Counted from the stretch's first letter, positions 1-6,401 are shown. The stretch is DNA of 25,799 nt from a bacterium (GCA_027310975.1 DAICZV010000004.1:1-25799); one strand, 5' to 3'. Numbers and translations: made by a program. Notes: generated by a model not told the origin, from the sequence alone.

Positions 1-4
1 TTGA

Positions 5-26
5 GTGGTATAACGCGTTATACCAC
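5..26. promoter_or_regulatory. 22-bp perfect palindrome, possible operator
   Basis: Positions 5-15 and 16-26 are exact reverse complements, with the centre AACGCGTT. On both strands the palindrome contains TGGTATAAC, which resembles an extended -10 element, so a dimeric repressor site over a promoter is one reading. The gene it would control would lie left of the window. No protein-coding gene is seen in 1-131. Confidence 0.4.
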
Positions 27-50
27 CCATCAAATTTCCGGTGTTCTAAT

Positions 51-79
51 AATGTATGGGAGCTTCGCTCCCATACATT
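51..79. repeat. 13-bp perfect inverted repeat (hairpin)
   Basis: Arms 51-63 and 67-79 are exact reverse complements around a 3-nt loop (TTC on the plus strand). No convincing T-run follows on either strand, so it is not a standard intrinsic terminator. It lies downstream of the first gene's terminator and could belong to a neighbour left of the window. Confidence 0.45.
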
Positions 80-96
80 CTGGGGATAAGAGAAAT

Positions 97-124
97 AAAA
101 AAGCGGCCGATGGAACTGGCCGCT
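97..124 (-). terminator. Intrinsic terminator of the TrpF-like gene
   Basis: The minus strand reads AGCGGCC, a 9-nt loop, GGCCGCT, then TTTTT. Its plus-strand AAAAAAGCGGCCGATG is shared exactly with the terminator at 2545-2571. Confidence 0.8.
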
Positions 125-131
125 ATAACTC

Positions 132-872
132 TCAATGCATGAACCTGTCTTCATTCCCTATCGTCCACTCCGTAGCGATAGAGAGGAATTGCCAGGCCTT
201 TCTGATATCAAAACGGGATTTGTCCTGGGAGCGCACACCCGTTTCAACGTCTATCCAGATCGGTCCGTCCGCCACCTGTTCTATCTTTTCCAATTCGGCG
301 TGGAGATTATGGGGCGCCAAGCCGCCGGCATAACCCGTAAAGCCGTTGACCTGAGGCGGCCAAATCCGCGGCAAGACACCGGTACCTCCCGACATGTCAT
401 AGAGCGGCAGAATGACTATCTCTGTTTGATTCTTCCGAAGGAGCTGGAACTCCCACTGATTGCCGGCGCCCAACTGGAAAATGACGTGCCTCTTTTCGCC
501 GTATTGCCTTAGAATATCAATTAACCTTTTGGCATCCAGATGGAACGACTTATCGCCGAAGTTTATCTGCAATCTGCTGAACATGGATTGGACTCCGTCC
601 AACTCTTCAAAGAAATCGGGGCTGCCGCCGTACAACGATTCGGCCCAGCTGCCGCAGATGTGGCCGGCCAATCGCAGGTCGTGATTTTTCTTGAATTCCA
701 GCATTTTTTCCAGCCATCGGGACGACGGGTATCGAGGGTGGCCCTTTTTATCGCGGGAAAGCAGAATACCGAACTCAACGAATGGGAAATTGCTGCGTAA
801 TTCCATCAGATCGTCCGGCATAACGCTGTCATCCGCTCCGGTCAATGTCACCAACTTGATCATCTCGGACAT
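132..872 (-). CDS. TrpF-like TIM-barrel protein
   Basis: The 246-residue product resembles phosphoribosylanthranilate isomerase-like TIM barrels. It opens with MIKLVTLTG, and near the end GGLAPHNL and IDVETGVRS match the pattern GGLxPxNV...DVSSGVE of TrpF phosphate-binding strands. The catalytic identity is not secure: no tryptophan gene is nearby and the N-terminal Cys typical of TrpF (KICG) is absent, so a different sugar-phosphate or unknown substrate is possible. I chose the ATG at 872 because AGAGAGG lies 6 nt upstream; a longer TTG reading from 911 would run into the terminator hairpin of the preceding gene. It has its own promoter (913-942) and terminator (97-124), so it is probably monocistronic. 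Confidence 0.6.
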   Translation of the reverse strand: MSEMIKLVTLTGADDSVMPDDLMELRSNFPFVEFGILLSRDKKGHPRYPSSRWLEKMLEFKKNHDLRLAGHICGSWAESLYGGSPDFFEELDGVQSMFSRLQINFGDKSFHLDAKRLIDILRQYGEKRHVIFQLGAGNQWEFQLLRKNQTEIVILPLYDMSGGTGVLPRIWPPQVNGFTGYAGGLAPHNLHAELEKIEQVADGPIWIDVETGVRSQDKSRFDIRKAWQFLSIATEWTIGNEDRFMH

Positions 873-912
873 GACTTGCCTCTCTTTTTTGTTAAACTCT
901 TTGTCTGCCAAT

Positions 913-942
913 AAAATACCGCCCGGAGGCGGTATGTGTCAA
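913..942 (-). promoter_or_regulatory. Promoter of the TrpF-like gene, overlapping a terminator
   Basis: The -35 box TTGACA is at 937-942. The -10 is TATTTT at 913-918 (18-nt spacer) or GTATTT at 914-919 (17 nt). The spacer is almost entirely the terminator hairpin of the upstream gene, and its U-tract doubles as the -10 region. Confidence 0.5.
916..935 (-). terminator. Intrinsic terminator of the serine hydrolase gene
   Basis: ATACCGCC and GGCGGTAT pair perfectly (8 bp). On the minus strand the loop is TCCG, a stable UNCG tetraloop in RNA, followed by TTTTAT. It lies 14 nt after the stop of the 950-1528 gene. Confidence 0.75.
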
Positions 943-949
943 TGGCGCT

Positions 950-1528
950 TTAATTTATTAAAGCTTCCAGCTCGGTTAGAGCTATAGGCAGCTCGGTGAA
1001 GCCATCCTCAGACGTGAAGTGGCCGGCGCCTTTTATAACCACGATTTTAGAACCAATTTCCTCAAACTTTTTCTTATTCTCTTCAAAACAGTCGTACGGG
1101 TCGTTGTCGGAGATGATAAGCGTGGATTTCGGCAAAACGGTTCTGATCTTAAGAGGATTGATAGCTCTTTCAAACCATGGTTTGGCTATCGCTCTCGTTT
1201 CGTCATCTTCCAAATTCTTAAGGTTGAACCAGCCGGCGACGAATATCGCTCCGCCGACCGTTCGCTCCGGCTTGAACAAGTGCGCGTCTAGATATCGCAA
1301 TATCGTCTGGCAGCCGATGCTGTGGCCGATAAAATAAGTGTCCTCGTCCGGTTCACCCACGACCTCCGCGAGCTTGCCGACCCATTTTTCAATTACCGGT
1401 GCGTCCCGGTCCGGCATCTCGGGCATCAAGACCGCGTAGCCCTGCTTCTCTAATGCCGCCTTTAGCCACGGCCGCCAGTCCCCTTCGGCTCCGGCCATCC
1501 ACTGGTGGACGATAACAATCCTCTTCAT
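950..1528 (-). CDS. RBBP9/YdeN-family serine hydrolase
   Basis: The 192-residue alpha/beta-hydrolase begins MKRIVIVHQW, the usual first strand of the RBBP9/YdeN family. The nucleophile elbow is GHSIGC, the likely acid is in IISDNDPYD, and the catalytic His is in GAGHF near the C-terminus. Length and motif order fit the family, whose physiological substrates are mostly unknown; the protein should be cytoplasmic as no signal peptide is seen. The frame continues upstream to 1729, but I start at ATG 1528 because the family begins here and a TATAAT box lies exactly 6 nt before it. The upstream codons would overlap a terminator and the preceding gene. Confidence 0.8.
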   Translation of the reverse strand: MKRIVIVHQWMAGAEGDWRPWLKAALEKQGYAVLMPEMPDRDAPVIEKWVGKLAEVVGEPDEDTYFIGHSIGCQTILRYLDAHLFKPERTVGGAIFVAGWFNLKNLEDDETRAIAKPWFERAINPLKIRTVLPKSTLIISDNDPYDCFEENKKKFEEIGSKIVVIKGAGHFTSEDGFTELPIALTELEALIN

Positions 1529-1534
1529 ATTTTT

Positions 1535-1540
1535 ATTATA
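1535..1540 (-). promoter_or_regulatory. -10 box 6 nt before ATG (probable leaderless promoter)
   Basis: TATAAT lies exactly 6 nt before the ATG at 1528, so transcription would start at or within 1-2 nt of the start codon. No clear -35 is seen; the upstream DNA is the T-tract of the previous terminator. The arrangement matches 13799-13804 and 16164-16169. Confidence 0.5.
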
Positions 1541-1551
1541 CAACCAAAAAA

Positions 1552-1585
1552 TAAAAAACGCCGTTTCCTTCATGCCGAAGGGCGT
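1552..1585 (-). terminator. Intrinsic terminator after the zinc-ribbon-like gene
   Basis: On the minus strand ACGCC (1581-1585) pairs with GGCGT (1558-1562). An inner CCTTC/GAAGG helix sits between them, and a T-tract TTTTTTATTTTTT follows. Confidence 0.65.
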
Positions 1586-1596
1586 GCGTTTATCAA

Positions 1597-2139
1597 CTAA
1601 GCTGCCTGTACGTCTGCAGATTTCCGCCGTTTTGGGCATGCGTCGCAGACGAGTGCATACACACCTAGCTGCGCCATAGATACGCTCGTCGGTTCGACGA
1701 TCCGCATCTCTGAACCACAACATAGGCAATGTGCGGGCTTTTCTTGGACTTTTTGGAGCGGCGTATTTTCCGGTACATCCGGTTTACCGCAAAGCCCGCA
1801 GGCGTGATCAATCTTTGCAGAGGTGACAATGTTACGTTTTTTCGCCATATATTTCTCTCCTTCTGGCGTTAGTACAATGCGGTTTTTGATAATCGTCCAA
1901 TACCACGTGCCGCTTTCGTAATCCGTGCGCTGGCCTTGCTGGCGGTAGACCTCGTACGCCATGTTCGCTTTGCAGTTGTAGAGAGCAAGGTGCATATCCT
2001 TGAGCTCTTGCTTCCCTTCATTGATATTCGCTTCAGAGGGTATTTCCCCGGACGGATAGTCAACCTCAACCGCATCGGCGAAATCGCAACAAGCGCAGGC
2101 CCCGAGTATCCAAAGGCCGGTTCCTATTCCTCCGCCCAT
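1597..2139 (-). CDS. Uncharacterised Cys-rich, zinc-ribbon-like protein
   Basis: The 180-residue product is not a family I recognise. Its C-terminal half has three Cys pairs, CGLCGKPDVP, CLCCGSEM and CDACPKR, which look like zinc knuckles. The N-terminus (MGGGIGTGLWILGACACCDF) is short, hydrophobic and Cys-containing; a signal or lipoprotein role is possible but no standard lipobox or basic n-region is visible. The middle (about residues 45-95) resembles a small alpha/beta domain. The start has an excellent Shine-Dalgarno GGAGGT 5 nt upstream, and the stop of the preceding gene falls inside that site, so the two are cotranscribed and probably translationally coupled. Function unknown. Confidence 0.65.
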   Translation of the reverse strand: MGGGIGTGLWILGACACCDFADAVEVDYPSGEIPSEANINEGKQELKDMHLALYNCKANMAYEVYRQQGQRTDYESGTWYWTIIKNRIVLTPEGEKYMAKKRNIVTSAKIDHACGLCGKPDVPENTPLQKVQEKPAHCLCCGSEMRIVEPTSVSMAQLGVYALVCDACPKRRKSADVQAA

Positions 2140-2141
2140 TT

Positions 2142-2408
2142 TTACCTCCTCTTCCTTTTTACCGTTTTTCGCCCAATGCGAGGCGAGCAGATGATGGCCG
2201 CCTTCACTATGAGCACTTTCCGTGGATATTCCCTTACCTTGACCATCGTTGCGCCGTTGCGCGATTTTCTGATCGCAAGAAAGCGCTTCTTCCTGCCGCG
2301 GTCTTTCTTCTTACCGACGTTCCAGACCGTCAGTATTTCGTACTGTCGGCCGTGATACATCACAAACCCAACGACCTTATCTGTTTTCTCAATGTCACGT
2401 CCAGCCAT
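2142..2408 (-). CDS. Small very basic protein of unknown function
   Basis: The 88-residue product is rich in Lys and Arg and ends in a basic tail (KTVKRKRR). The pattern of beta-prone segments (VVGFVMYHGRQYEILTVWNV, then GATMVKVREY) suggests a small beta-barrel or nucleic-acid binder, but I recognise no family. The start is well set: ATG 2408 has AAAGGAG upstream and a good promoter at 2449-2477. It is the first gene of a two-gene unit with the Cys-rich gene downstream. Confidence 0.6.
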   Translation of the reverse strand: MAGRDIEKTDKVVGFVMYHGRQYEILTVWNVGKKKDRGRKKRFLAIRKSRNGATMVKVREYPRKVLIVKAAIICSPRIGRKTVKRKRR

Positions 2409-2448
2409 ACAGGACTCCTTTCCTTTTTGTGAATGTTGGTCTGCCCCT

Positions 2449-2477
2449 AAAGTACCACCTCTTGGCGGCTACGTCAA
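2449..2477 (-). promoter_or_regulatory. Sigma70-type promoter for the 2408-1597 unit
   Basis: TTGACG (2472-2477) is followed by a 17-nt spacer and TACTTT (2449-2454). The leader would be about 35 nt and carries AAAGGAG ahead of ATG 2408. Confidence 0.65.
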
Positions 2478-2482
2478 TACAA

Positions 2483-2510
2483 AAATACGGAGGTCCGACC
2501 TCCATATTTT
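2483..2510. terminator. Bidirectional terminator-like hairpin
   Basis: GGAGGT (2489-2494), loop CCG and ACCTCC pair perfectly, flanked by AAAATA and TATTTT that extend the helix after one mismatch. A T-run follows on both strands. It lies behind the terminator at 2545-2571 and just upstream of the promoter at 2449-2477, as an insulator would. Confidence 0.55.
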
Positions 2511-2544
2511 CCAAAACTAGGGTAAATTGAGGCGTCCAGTCACA

Positions 2545-2571
2545 AAAAAGCGGCCGATGCTGCATGGCCGC
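2545..2571 (-). terminator. Intrinsic terminator of the 2592-2822 gene
   Basis: The minus strand reads GCGGCC, a 10-nt loop, GGCCGC, then TTTTTT. It shares 16 identical bases with the terminator at 97-124. The 183-nt gap 2409-2591 otherwise holds only the hairpin and promoter listed separately. Confidence 0.8.
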
Positions 2572-2591
2572 GCTGGTAATTGACCGTGTCC

Positions 2592-2822
2592 CTATGCTCC
2601 TGCACCAAGAAAGGCCTTCGCCTCCCTGATGCCGCAATCGCAGACGTATCCGTTGTATCTGCCGCAGTCGTTGGCATGCCTTTCAGCGCCGACCAACGAC
2701 CTCAACTCATCTTCGGCGGGCGGACGTTCATGAACGTCGTTCCCGAACATCTTGTCTATGAGCGCACCTACGTAACGCGCCTGTTCCACGGCATTCATCT
2801 GCAATAATGGTTCTGCCGACAT
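2592..2822 (-). CDS. Small protein of unknown function with C-terminal Cys cluster
   Basis: The 76-residue product is acidic to neutral, with a helical N-terminal half (MNAVEQARYVGALIDKMFG) and a C-terminal segment NDCGRYNGYVCDCGIREA whose three Cys could bind metal or form a disulfide. I recognise no family. The coding call rests on a strong AAAGGAG Shine-Dalgarno before ATG 2822, a plausible promoter upstream (2849-2878) and a good terminator downstream (2545-2571), which together make it a self-contained transcription unit. Confidence 0.6.
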   Translation of the reverse strand: MSAEPLLQMNAVEQARYVGALIDKMFGNDVHERPPAEDELRSLVGAERHANDCGRYNGYVCDCGIREAKAFLGAGA

Positions 2823-2848
2823 ACTATCTCCTTTTTTGTGCTGATATA

Positions 2849-2878
2849 AAAATACATTACCCCAGCAGAACGGGTCAA
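2849..2878 (-). promoter_or_regulatory. Promoter of the 2592-2822 gene
   Basis: TTGACC (2873-2878) is followed 16-18 nt later by TGTATTTT (2849-2856). This is the same TTGAC...GTATTTT design as at 913-942. Confidence 0.5.
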
Positions 2879-2903
2879 GACTGCCTCTACCGCAAGGGTA
2901 GAG

Positions 2904-2936
2904 AAAAAGAAAGAAAGCCCATAAAGGGCTTTCTTT
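2904..2936 (-). terminator. Terminator of the ribosomal protein operon
   Basis: An 11-bp perfect stem (2910-2920 with 2926-2936) has a 5-nt loop and is followed on the minus strand by a T-rich tract. It starts 5 nt after the rpsI stop. A second small hairpin (2885-2903, 7 bp) sits just beyond it with no T-run. Confidence 0.85.
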
Positions 2937-2940
2937 GTAA

Positions 2941-3396
2941 TTATCTTTTTCTCCACTGCTGAGGTCTCCTCGCTTTGCGAAGGCCCGGCTTTTTGCGTTC
3001 CACCATGCGGGGATCGCGTTTCAAAAACCCGAGGGATTTGAGCTTCACGCGCCAGAGCGGATTCAAAGCAACCAGGGTGCGGGCGAGGCCCAACCGAATG
3101 GCCTCGGCCTGGGAGCTCGTGCCTCCGCCCGAAACCTGCGCGGTCGCGGAGTATTCCTTGAGAGACAGGGCGTCAAACGGCGCCTTGACCACTTTTTGGT
3201 GCTTCGGCAGCGAGAAATACTTGGTGAAGGCGGCGCCGTTCACCACGACCTCCGGCTCCTTGCTCGTTTTCGCCCGGCCGCTCCAAAGGCGAACGCGCGC
3301 CACCGAGGTTTTGCGGCGGCCAACGGCCTCAACGTACTTCTCTTTATTGCCGGCTTTGATCGGCTTTTTTGTTTTCGGTTCGGTTTTGGTCGGCAT
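2941..3396 (-). CDS. rpsI: 30S ribosomal protein S9
   Basis: The 151-residue product is S9 of the small subunit, whose C-terminal tail reaches the P-site tRNA. YVEAVGRRKTSVARVRL is the family signature, QAEAIRLGLARTLV the central helix, and DPRMVERKKPGLRKARRPQQ the conserved C-terminal region. The final residues are RKR where most bacteria end SKR. About 22 Lys/Thr-rich residues precede the core. A TTG reading from 3408 would overlap rplM by 11 nt; I prefer ATG 3396, which leaves 1 nt after the rplM stop. No Shine-Dalgarno is visible. It is the last gene of the operon. Confidence 0.95.
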   Translation of the reverse strand: MPTKTEPKTKKPIKAGNKEKYVEAVGRRKTSVARVRLWSGRAKTSKEPEVVVNGAAFTKYFSLPKHQKVVKAPFDALSLKEYSATAQVSGGGTSSQAEAIRLGLARTLVALNPLWRVKLKSLGFLKRDPRMVERKKPGLRKARRPQQWRKR

Positions 3397-3397
3397 T

Positions 3398-3739
3398 TTA
3401 TTTTTCAAATTTTAATCGCGTCAGGCGCACCGCCCGCAAGCGGTTTTTGGGAAGCATCGTCCGTACGGCGTTCTGCAGGACCCATTCGGGCTTCTTTTTG
3501 AAGACGTCGGCGAACTTGCGCTCCTTGAGGTGGCCGAGCGGCCCAGTGTGGCGGTAATAGATCTTCTGCGTCGCTTTCCGGCCGGTCACCGTGAGGCCCC
3601 GGACGTTTTTCACGACGACCTTATCTTCCCCCGCTTTGCGCGGATCGTAATCGGCGTGCTTCTTCCCCTGCAAAATGGAGGAGATCTCCGAAGCGAGCCG
3701 GCCCAATGTTTTTCCTTTGGCGTCTATCTGGTACTCCAT
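3398..3739 (-). CDS. rplM: 50S ribosomal protein L13 (short form)
   Basis: The 113-residue product matches L13: DAKGKTLGRLASEIS near the start, YYRHTGPLGHLK in the middle and AVRTMLPKNRLRAVRLTRLKF at the end. Typical bacterial L13 is about 142 residues. Here the N-terminal extension of roughly 15 residues and the C-terminal tail of similar length are missing, while the core is intact. The gene lies between rplQ (1-nt gap) and rpsI (1-nt gap), as in the usual L13-S9 pair. Confidence 0.96.
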   Translation of the reverse strand: MEYQIDAKGKTLGRLASEISSILQGKKHADYDPRKAGEDKVVVKNVRGLTVTGRKATQKIYYRHTGPLGHLKERKFADVFKKKPEWVLQNAVRTMLPKNRLRAVRLTRLKFEK

Positions 3740-3740
3740 G

Positions 3741-4094
3741 TTATTTGACGAATTCTATTACGGCCATTTTGGAAGCGTCATGCTTGCGCGGCTTCGCGAG
3801 CTTCACAACGCGCAAATATCCGCCCCGGCGCTCTTTATACCTCGGCGCGAGTTCATTGTAAACCTTATAGGCCGCCTTCTTCGGCAGGGCCTGGAGCAAA
3901 AGGCGCATGCCGGCAAGGTTCTGCTTTTTGCCGTAGGTCACGTAGCGCTCCACGATGGACTTTATTTCCTTGGCCCGCGCCTCGGTCGTCACGATGCGCT
4001 CGTGGCTCACGAGGTTACCGGCTAAAATCCTTAAAAAAGACCGCCGGGGGCCTTTTTTCAAACCGAATTTTCTGCCTTTGTTCAAATGCCTCAT
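3741..4094 (-). CDS. rplQ: 50S ribosomal protein L17
   Basis: The 117-residue product begins MRHLNKGRKFGLKKGPRRSF, close to the L17 signature MRHRxxGRKLGRxxxHRxA, and contains RIVTTEARAKEIKSIVERYVTYGK, the conserved central helix. L17 lies near the peptide exit tunnel of the large subunit. Its ATG shares one base with the rpoA stop (TAATG), so translation is probably coupled. The loop after residue 80 (ELAPRYKERRGGYLRV) is also typical. Length is normal for the compact form. Confidence 0.96.
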   Translation of the reverse strand: MRHLNKGRKFGLKKGPRRSFLRILAGNLVSHERIVTTEARAKEIKSIVERYVTYGKKQNLAGMRLLLQALPKKAAYKVYNELAPRYKERRGGYLRVVKLAKPRKHDASKMAVIEFVK

Positions 4095-4822
4095 TATTCC
4101 TTCTTCTTGGTCTTTTCTTCCCCTTTGTCCATGTTGAAAGCCGAGATCTTCTCAAAGTGGTCCTTTAAGATATTGCTCGCTTTGTGGAAGGCCTCGCCGG
4201 GAGCGATGGAACCGTCGGTCTCTATCTGAAGCTTCAAACGATTGTAATCGGTGCGGTCGCCGACGCGCATATCCTCAACTTCAAAGGCCACTCCGACGAT
4301 GGGCGAAAAAATGGCGTCCAGGACTATCGTGCCCACCGAGAGGCGCTCCATTTTTCGGGATTCGGAAGTGACGTAACCCAGGCCCTTTTCCACCGTGAGT
4401 TCCATATCCAGGTCCGAGGTCTTTTTGTTCAAAGTCGCGAGGTGCAGGTCTTTATTGATGACCTTGGCGAGGGTGGTGGATTCAATATCCGCGGCGGTCA
4501 CTTCCTTGTCGCCCTTCACGTGCAGTTTAAGCGTCTGCGGCTCGTCGGCCGAAAAATCAAAGCGGACCTTCTTGAGGTTCAGCGAAAATTCAACAATGTC
4601 TTCCTGCATGCCCGGCAAGGCGGAAAATTCGTGGTCCACGCCCTTCACCTTTATTTCCGTGATGGCCGCTCCCGGGAGCGATGAAAGGAGCACGCGGCGC
4701 AAGGCGTTGCCCAGCGTCGTGCCGTATCCCGGATACAGGCCTTCCACGTGGAAAACCCCGAGATTGCCCTTTTCGGAGACCTTTTTCGCTACGACTTCTT
4801 CGCTTAAATAAGAGTATTTCAT
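4094..4822 (-). CDS. rpoA: RNA polymerase alpha subunit without C-terminal domain
   Basis: The 242-residue product covers the dimerisation N-terminal domain of alpha, which nucleates assembly of beta and beta'. Conserved blocks are GYGTTLGNALRRVLLSSLPGA (about residues 32-52), HEFSALPGMQEDIVEFSLNLK and the C-terminal dimer helix SNILKDHFEKISAF. It ends in a Lys/Glu-rich tail right after that helix. The usual linker and helix-hairpin-helix C-terminal domain (about 80 residues that contact UP elements and activators) are absent, and the stop is directly followed by rplQ, so this is not a frameshift seen here. It lies 6 nt after rpsD. Confidence 0.95.
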   Translation of the reverse strand: MKYSYLSEEVVAKKVSEKGNLGVFHVEGLYPGYGTTLGNALRRVLLSSLPGAAITEIKVKGVDHEFSALPGMQEDIVEFSLNLKKVRFDFSADEPQTLKLHVKGDKEVTAADIESTTLAKVINKDLHLATLNKKTSDLDMELTVEKGLGYVTSESRKMERLSVGTIVLDAIFSPIVGVAFEVEDMRVGDRTDYNRLKLQIETDGSIAPGEAFHKASNILKDHFEKISAFNMDKGEEKTKKKE

Positions 4823-4828
4823 AATGTT

Positions 4829-5428
4829 TTATCTTGCGTAAAATTCGCCGACCAAGTTTATGTCAAAAGGAAGCGAGCCCATGATGACCGGTTCCTCAAC
4901 GCATTCACCCTTGAGGTTCGGAGCATCCAGCTTGAGCCAAGCGGGCGGAGCGTATTGCTTAAGGCGCGCCTGGATATCTTCAAACATCTTGGAACCGCGC
5001 GATTCCGGCCGAATCTCTATCTTCTCCCCTACCTTAACATAATAGGAAGGGATTGTCACCTTGCGGCCGCCGACGAGGATATGGCCGTGGGAAACGAGCT
5101 GGCGCGCGATGCGCGGCGACTTGGCGAACCCCAAAAGAAAGACTACCCGGTCCAAGCGCTTCTCCAAATGCTTCAGTATCTCGTCCGGTGATTTTGCGCC
5201 AAAAAGGTTCATCATCTGGCGGTTGTTCAAGCCGTAAATGAGCTGGAGCTTCTGCTTCTCGTGGAGCTCCCGGCCGTATTCCGAGGGCTGCCGGCGGCGG
5301 GCTTGGCCGTGAACGCCCGGCCGATAGGGCCGGCGGACGGTGACGCACTTGGGCGAATTGCAGCGGTCGGCTTTGATGAAAAGCTTTACGCCGAGCGCCC
5401 TCTCCTTTTTTTCCTTGATTGATTTCAT
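4829..5428 (-). CDS. rpsD: 30S ribosomal protein S4, half zinc knuckle
   Basis: The 199-residue product is S4, a primary 16S rRNA binder. VRRPYRPGVHG, QKLQLIYGLNNRQ and the S4 RNA-binding domain (RLDRVVFLLGFAKSPRIARQLVSHGHILVGGRKVTIPSY) are clear. The zinc-binding type of S4 has CX2C then CX4C near the N-terminus. Here only the second pair, CNSPKC, is present; the first pair and the GRYxGP start motif are gone. The frame is open upstream to 5695, but that part is a shadow of rpsK, so I start at ATG 5428, 5 nt after the rpsK stop. No Shine-Dalgarno is seen. Confidence 0.95.
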   Translation of the reverse strand: MKSIKEKKERALGVKLFIKADRCNSPKCVTVRRPYRPGVHGQARRRQPSEYGRELHEKQKLQLIYGLNNRQMMNLFGAKSPDEILKHLEKRLDRVVFLLGFAKSPRIARQLVSHGHILVGGRKVTIPSYYVKVGEKIEIRPESRGSKMFEDIQARLKQYAPPAWLKLDAPNLKGECVEEPVIMGSLPFDINLVGEFYAR

Positions 5429-5433
5429 GGTGT

Positions 5434-5877
5434 TTAAACTCGGCGCGTCTTGGCCGGCTTCGGGCCGTTGTGCGGGATGGGCGTCACGTCCTTGATGGCC
5501 GTGATGTTCAATCCCTTGGCCGCGAGCGAGCGGATGGCGGAATCGCGGCCGCTCCCCACGCCCCGTACGTAAATTTCCACCGTGGCGGGACCCGTCCGCT
5601 CTATCTTCTGAGCAATGGCTTCGGCCACTTTGGAGGCGGCAAAAGGAGTCGCCTTCTTCGGACCGGAAAATCCGAGCGAACCGGCCGACATCCAAGCCAG
5701 CACCCGTCCGGCGGAATCGGTCGCGGTCATCAGCGTATTGTTATAAGTGGCCTGAATGTATATCCGGCCCTCCAAAACGCGTTTGCCGGGGGCGGAAACT
5801 TTGGCCGGCGCCTTTTCGGACGCTGCCTTCTCCTTCACGCTTTCTTCCTTTTTTTGTGCGACCTTAAGTTTTCCCAT
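5434..5877 (-). CDS. rpsK: 30S ribosomal protein S11
   Basis: The 147-residue product is S11 of the 30S platform. After a Lys/Ala/Glu-rich N-terminal extension of about 33 residues comes the core GRIYIQATYNNTLMTATDSAGRVLAWMSAGSLGF, with the NNT motif, then VRGVGSGRDSAIRSL and the C-terminal DVTPIPHNGPKPAKTRRV, all standard. It lies 2 nt after rpsM and 5 nt before rpsD. The N-terminal extension is low in complexity and probably disordered. Confidence 0.96.
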   Translation of the reverse strand: MGKLKVAQKKEESVKEKAASEKAPAKVSAPGKRVLEGRIYIQATYNNTLMTATDSAGRVLAWMSAGSLGFSGPKKATPFAASKVAEAIAQKIERTGPATVEIYVRGVGSGRDSAIRSLAAKGLNITAIKDVTPIPHNGPKPAKTRRV

Positions 5878-5879
5878 AA

Positions 5880-6263
5880 TTATTTCAGATCAACCTTGCG
5901 CTTGCCGCTGCCGGCCGTCTTCCGAACGTTGCCGCGGACCGTGCGCGAATTGGTTTTCGTCCTTTGGCCACGGACCGGGAGCTTGCGCATGTGGCGCAAC
6001 CCGCGGTAGGCCTTGATGTCTTTCAAACGGCTGACGTTCTGCTTGATGACCTGGCGCAGTTCGCCCTCCACTTTATAGTTTTTTTCCAAAAACGATTGTA
6101 TCTTGTTCACCTCCTCCGGCGTCAAATCCTTGGCGCGCTTGTCCTTGTCTATTTTCGTCGCCTCCAAGATCACGAGCGCGGAGGCCTGGCCGACGCCGAA
6201 AAGATAGCCCAAAGCAATGAAGAGCTTTTTGTTATCCGGTATGTTGACTCCAGAGACGCGCAT
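5880..6263 (-). CDS. rpsM: 30S ribosomal protein S13
   Basis: The 127-residue product is S13 in the head of the small subunit, where it contacts 5S-side bridges and tRNA. MRVSGVNIPDNKKLFIALGYLFGVG is the typical N-terminus and YRGLRHMRKLPVRGQRTKTNSRTVRG the conserved C-terminal segment. The frame is open to 6359, but that part overlaps rpmJ and does not resemble S13, so I start at ATG 6263, 8 nt after the rpmJ stop. Confidence 0.96.
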   Translation of the reverse strand: MRVSGVNIPDNKKLFIALGYLFGVGQASALVILEATKIDKDKRAKDLTPEEVNKIQSFLEKNYKVEGELRQVIKQNVSRLKDIKAYRGLRHMRKLPVRGQRTKTNSRTVRGNVRKTAGSGKRKVDLK

Positions 6264-6271
6264 TGTTGTTT

Positions 6272-6388
6272 TTAGCCTTGCCTTTGCTTGTGCTTCGGGT
6301 TCTTGGCGCAAATGACGTAAAGCCGTCCTTTGCGGCGGACGGTCTTGCAACCCTCGCAAATTTTTTTAACGGATGCTCGTACCTTCAT
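6272..6388 (-). CDS. rpmJ: 50S ribosomal protein L36
   Basis: This 38-residue gene begins MKVRASVKKICEGCK and ends CAKNPKHKQRQG. It keeps the zinc-binding set Cys11, Cys14, Cys27 and His33, so it is the zinc-containing form of L36. It lies in its usual place between infA (13-nt gap) and rpsM (8-nt gap). Confidence 0.95.
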   Translation of the reverse strand: MKVRASVKKICEGCKTVRRKGRLYVICAKNPKHKQRQG

Positions 6389-6401
6389 TAATTAATTATG
6401 T

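Noticed and set aside
5..79. Integron attC-like site formed by the two palindromes
   Set aside because: No GTTRRRY/RYYYAAC core pair in the right arrangement and no integrase seen.
2395..2637. 80-codon minus-strand frame between small genes
   Set aside because: It covers a promoter, two terminator hairpins and the end of another gene, and lacks a ribosome site.
5429..5695. N-terminal extension of S4 to 288 residues
   Set aside because: The extra part is another frame of rpsK and does not resemble S4.
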